Assembly: GCA_052274345.1 (NCBI GenBank)
Contig: DAVZGP010000005.1
Span: 1-64,000, forward strand
Source: Clostridium_AD sp937920395
GTDB lineage: Bacteria; Bacillota; Clostridia; Clostridiales; Clostridiaceae
DNA: 64,000 bases
Direction of reading: 5' to 3'
The notes beneath the pieces were generated by a model. It ran no database searches. It had not been told where the DNA came from and was given only the letters and a program-made list of their open reading frames with translations. The position numbers were made by a program, and so were the translations under genes. Of this stretch, positions 63,489-64,000 are shown piece after piece; position 1 is the stretch's first letter; the number at the start of each line of letters is the position of its first letter.

Positions 63489-63581
63489 ATGAGAAAAAAA
63501 GCATTTGAAGATTTTACAGTTGAGCAGCAGGAAGAAACGTTTCGACTATTAACAAAGATGCTAAATAATTTATCTAATTAG
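63489..63581 (+). pseudogene. Tail of a MarR-like regulator (30 codons)
   Basis: The frame MRKKAFEDFTVEQQEETF to LLTKMLNNLSN has the look of the C-terminal helix of MarR regulators (F-x-DF-x-x-x-EQ...L-x-x-L-x-NL). The DNA-binding domain is absent and no ribosome site precedes ATG 63489. MarR genes often sit before transporters, and a membrane protein gene follows. I take it as a leftover. Confidence 0.4.
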
Positions 63582-63622
63582 AAAGAAACTAATGAAAAAA
63601 AGAAGGAGAGTGAAACTCTAGA

Positions 63623-64000
63623 ATGTCAATTCGTGAGATAGTGAAACGTTATTTATTTTTTATTTTAGGGTTATTTATTATGGCGGTGGGGGTTGTGTTA
63701 TCCACCAGGTCCAATTTAGGAACATCTCCGATTTCGTGTGTGCCATATGTGTTGAGTTTAGGATTTTCTATGACCATTGGGCAATTTACTTTCTTAATGA
63801 ACTTATTATTTATTATTTTTCAGATTTTATTATTAAGAAAACAATTTAAGTTTATTCAGCTACTTCAAGTTGTGGTAGCTTTTTTATTTGCCTATTTTAC
63901 GGATTTTACTATGGGACTGTTATCATGGATAAGTGTGACCAGTTATCCTGCTCAATTAGGAGTATTGGTACTTAGTTGTTTAATTCTTGCTCTTGGAGTT
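63623..64000 (+). CDS. YczE/DUF6198-type membrane protein (cut by window end)
   Basis: The first 126 codons of a membrane protein, open to the last base. It begins MSIREIVKRYLFFILGLFIM; then comes VLSTRSNLGTSPISCVPYVL, the conserved loop of YitT/YczE-like proteins, and further helices. AAGGAGAG precedes ATG 63623 by 12 bases. Members are thought to be small-molecule transporters, function unknown. Confidence 0.83.
   Translation, partial: MSIREIVKRYLFFILGLFIMAVGVVLSTRSNLGTSPISCVPYVLSLGFSMTIGQFTFLMNLLFIIFQILLLRKQFKFIQLLQVVVAFLFAYFTDFTMGLLSWISVTSYPAQLGVLVLSCLILALGV

Overview
This is an AT-rich chromosomal window from a spore-forming, anaerobic Firmicute, most likely Clostridium sensu stricto. 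Pointers are the low GC content, strong AGGAGG ribosome sites with many TTG and GTG starts, and genes for a Spo0E-like phosphatase, a SleB-type cell-wall hydrolase and a GerMN protein. There is also a clostridial LexA box, and riboswitches for both c-di-AMP and c-di-GMP. No rRNA, tRNA, phage, insertion sequence or CRISPR array was seen. The species was not determined.

Layout. 1-4.3 kb: PTS IIA and IIB genes behind two near-identical sigma-54 promoters, with a LevR-type PTS-controlled activator upstream. 4.3-10 kb: a coiled-coil protein, a monofunctional transglycosylase, a decayed membrane gene and a paralogous Hsp70 module (DnaK, DUF5685-like protein, J-protein, zinc-ribbon membrane protein). 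10-13.1 kb: a LysM/SleB hydrolase under a c-di-AMP riboswitch, a polysaccharide deacetylase, luxS and a Spo0E-like gene. 13.6-21 kb: a Cys/His/Lys/Glu octad-repeat protein, then a JetABC (MukFEB/Wadjet-like) SMC operon that lacks the JetD nuclease. 21-25.9 kb: SOS-controlled DNA polymerase IV with a small partner, a chemoreceptor and an AI-2E-family transporter. 26-28.9 kb: two tandem TIGR00300 (ornithine-cyclodeaminase-like) genes and a DsbA-like gene; one of the pair and the DsbA-like gene are frameshifted. 29-33.6 kb: an unknown anchored protein, a NatAB-like ABC exporter and a frameshifted GerMN gene. 33.7-43 kb: gamma carbonic anhydrase, beta-CASP metallo-hydrolase, PepF, a PAP2 phosphatase, a phospholipase-C-like protein, a two-component system and YaaA. 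43-47.5 kb: a GntR-controlled catabolic operon (cyclase, PanE-like reductase, YhcH-like, MFS). 47.6-55.6 kb: a TspO-like protein, a hydrolase, an MFS transporter, an ABC transporter, BrnQ and a Thr/Pro-tailed membrane protein. 55.8-60.7 kb: a c-di-GMP riboswitch followed by a flavin reductase, a soluble chemoreceptor-like protein, a REC-CheC/CheX protein and CheX. 60.8-64 kb: a DUF362 ferredoxin protein, gene remnants, an unknown protein and the start of a YczE/DUF6198 membrane protein.

The strongest items for follow-up are the JetABC operon without JetD, whose Walker B motif reads Asp-Asn; the c-di-GMP-switched reductase plus chemosensory module without CheA; the tandem sigma-54 promoters; the repeated palindrome TTTATGACATAAA; and the octad-repeat protein. 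Three genes within 5.5 kb each carry one single-base indel, two of them in A/T runs. These may be assembly errors and should be resolved before any of the three is called dead. All domain calls come from reading the sequence and knowing the families; no database search was possible.
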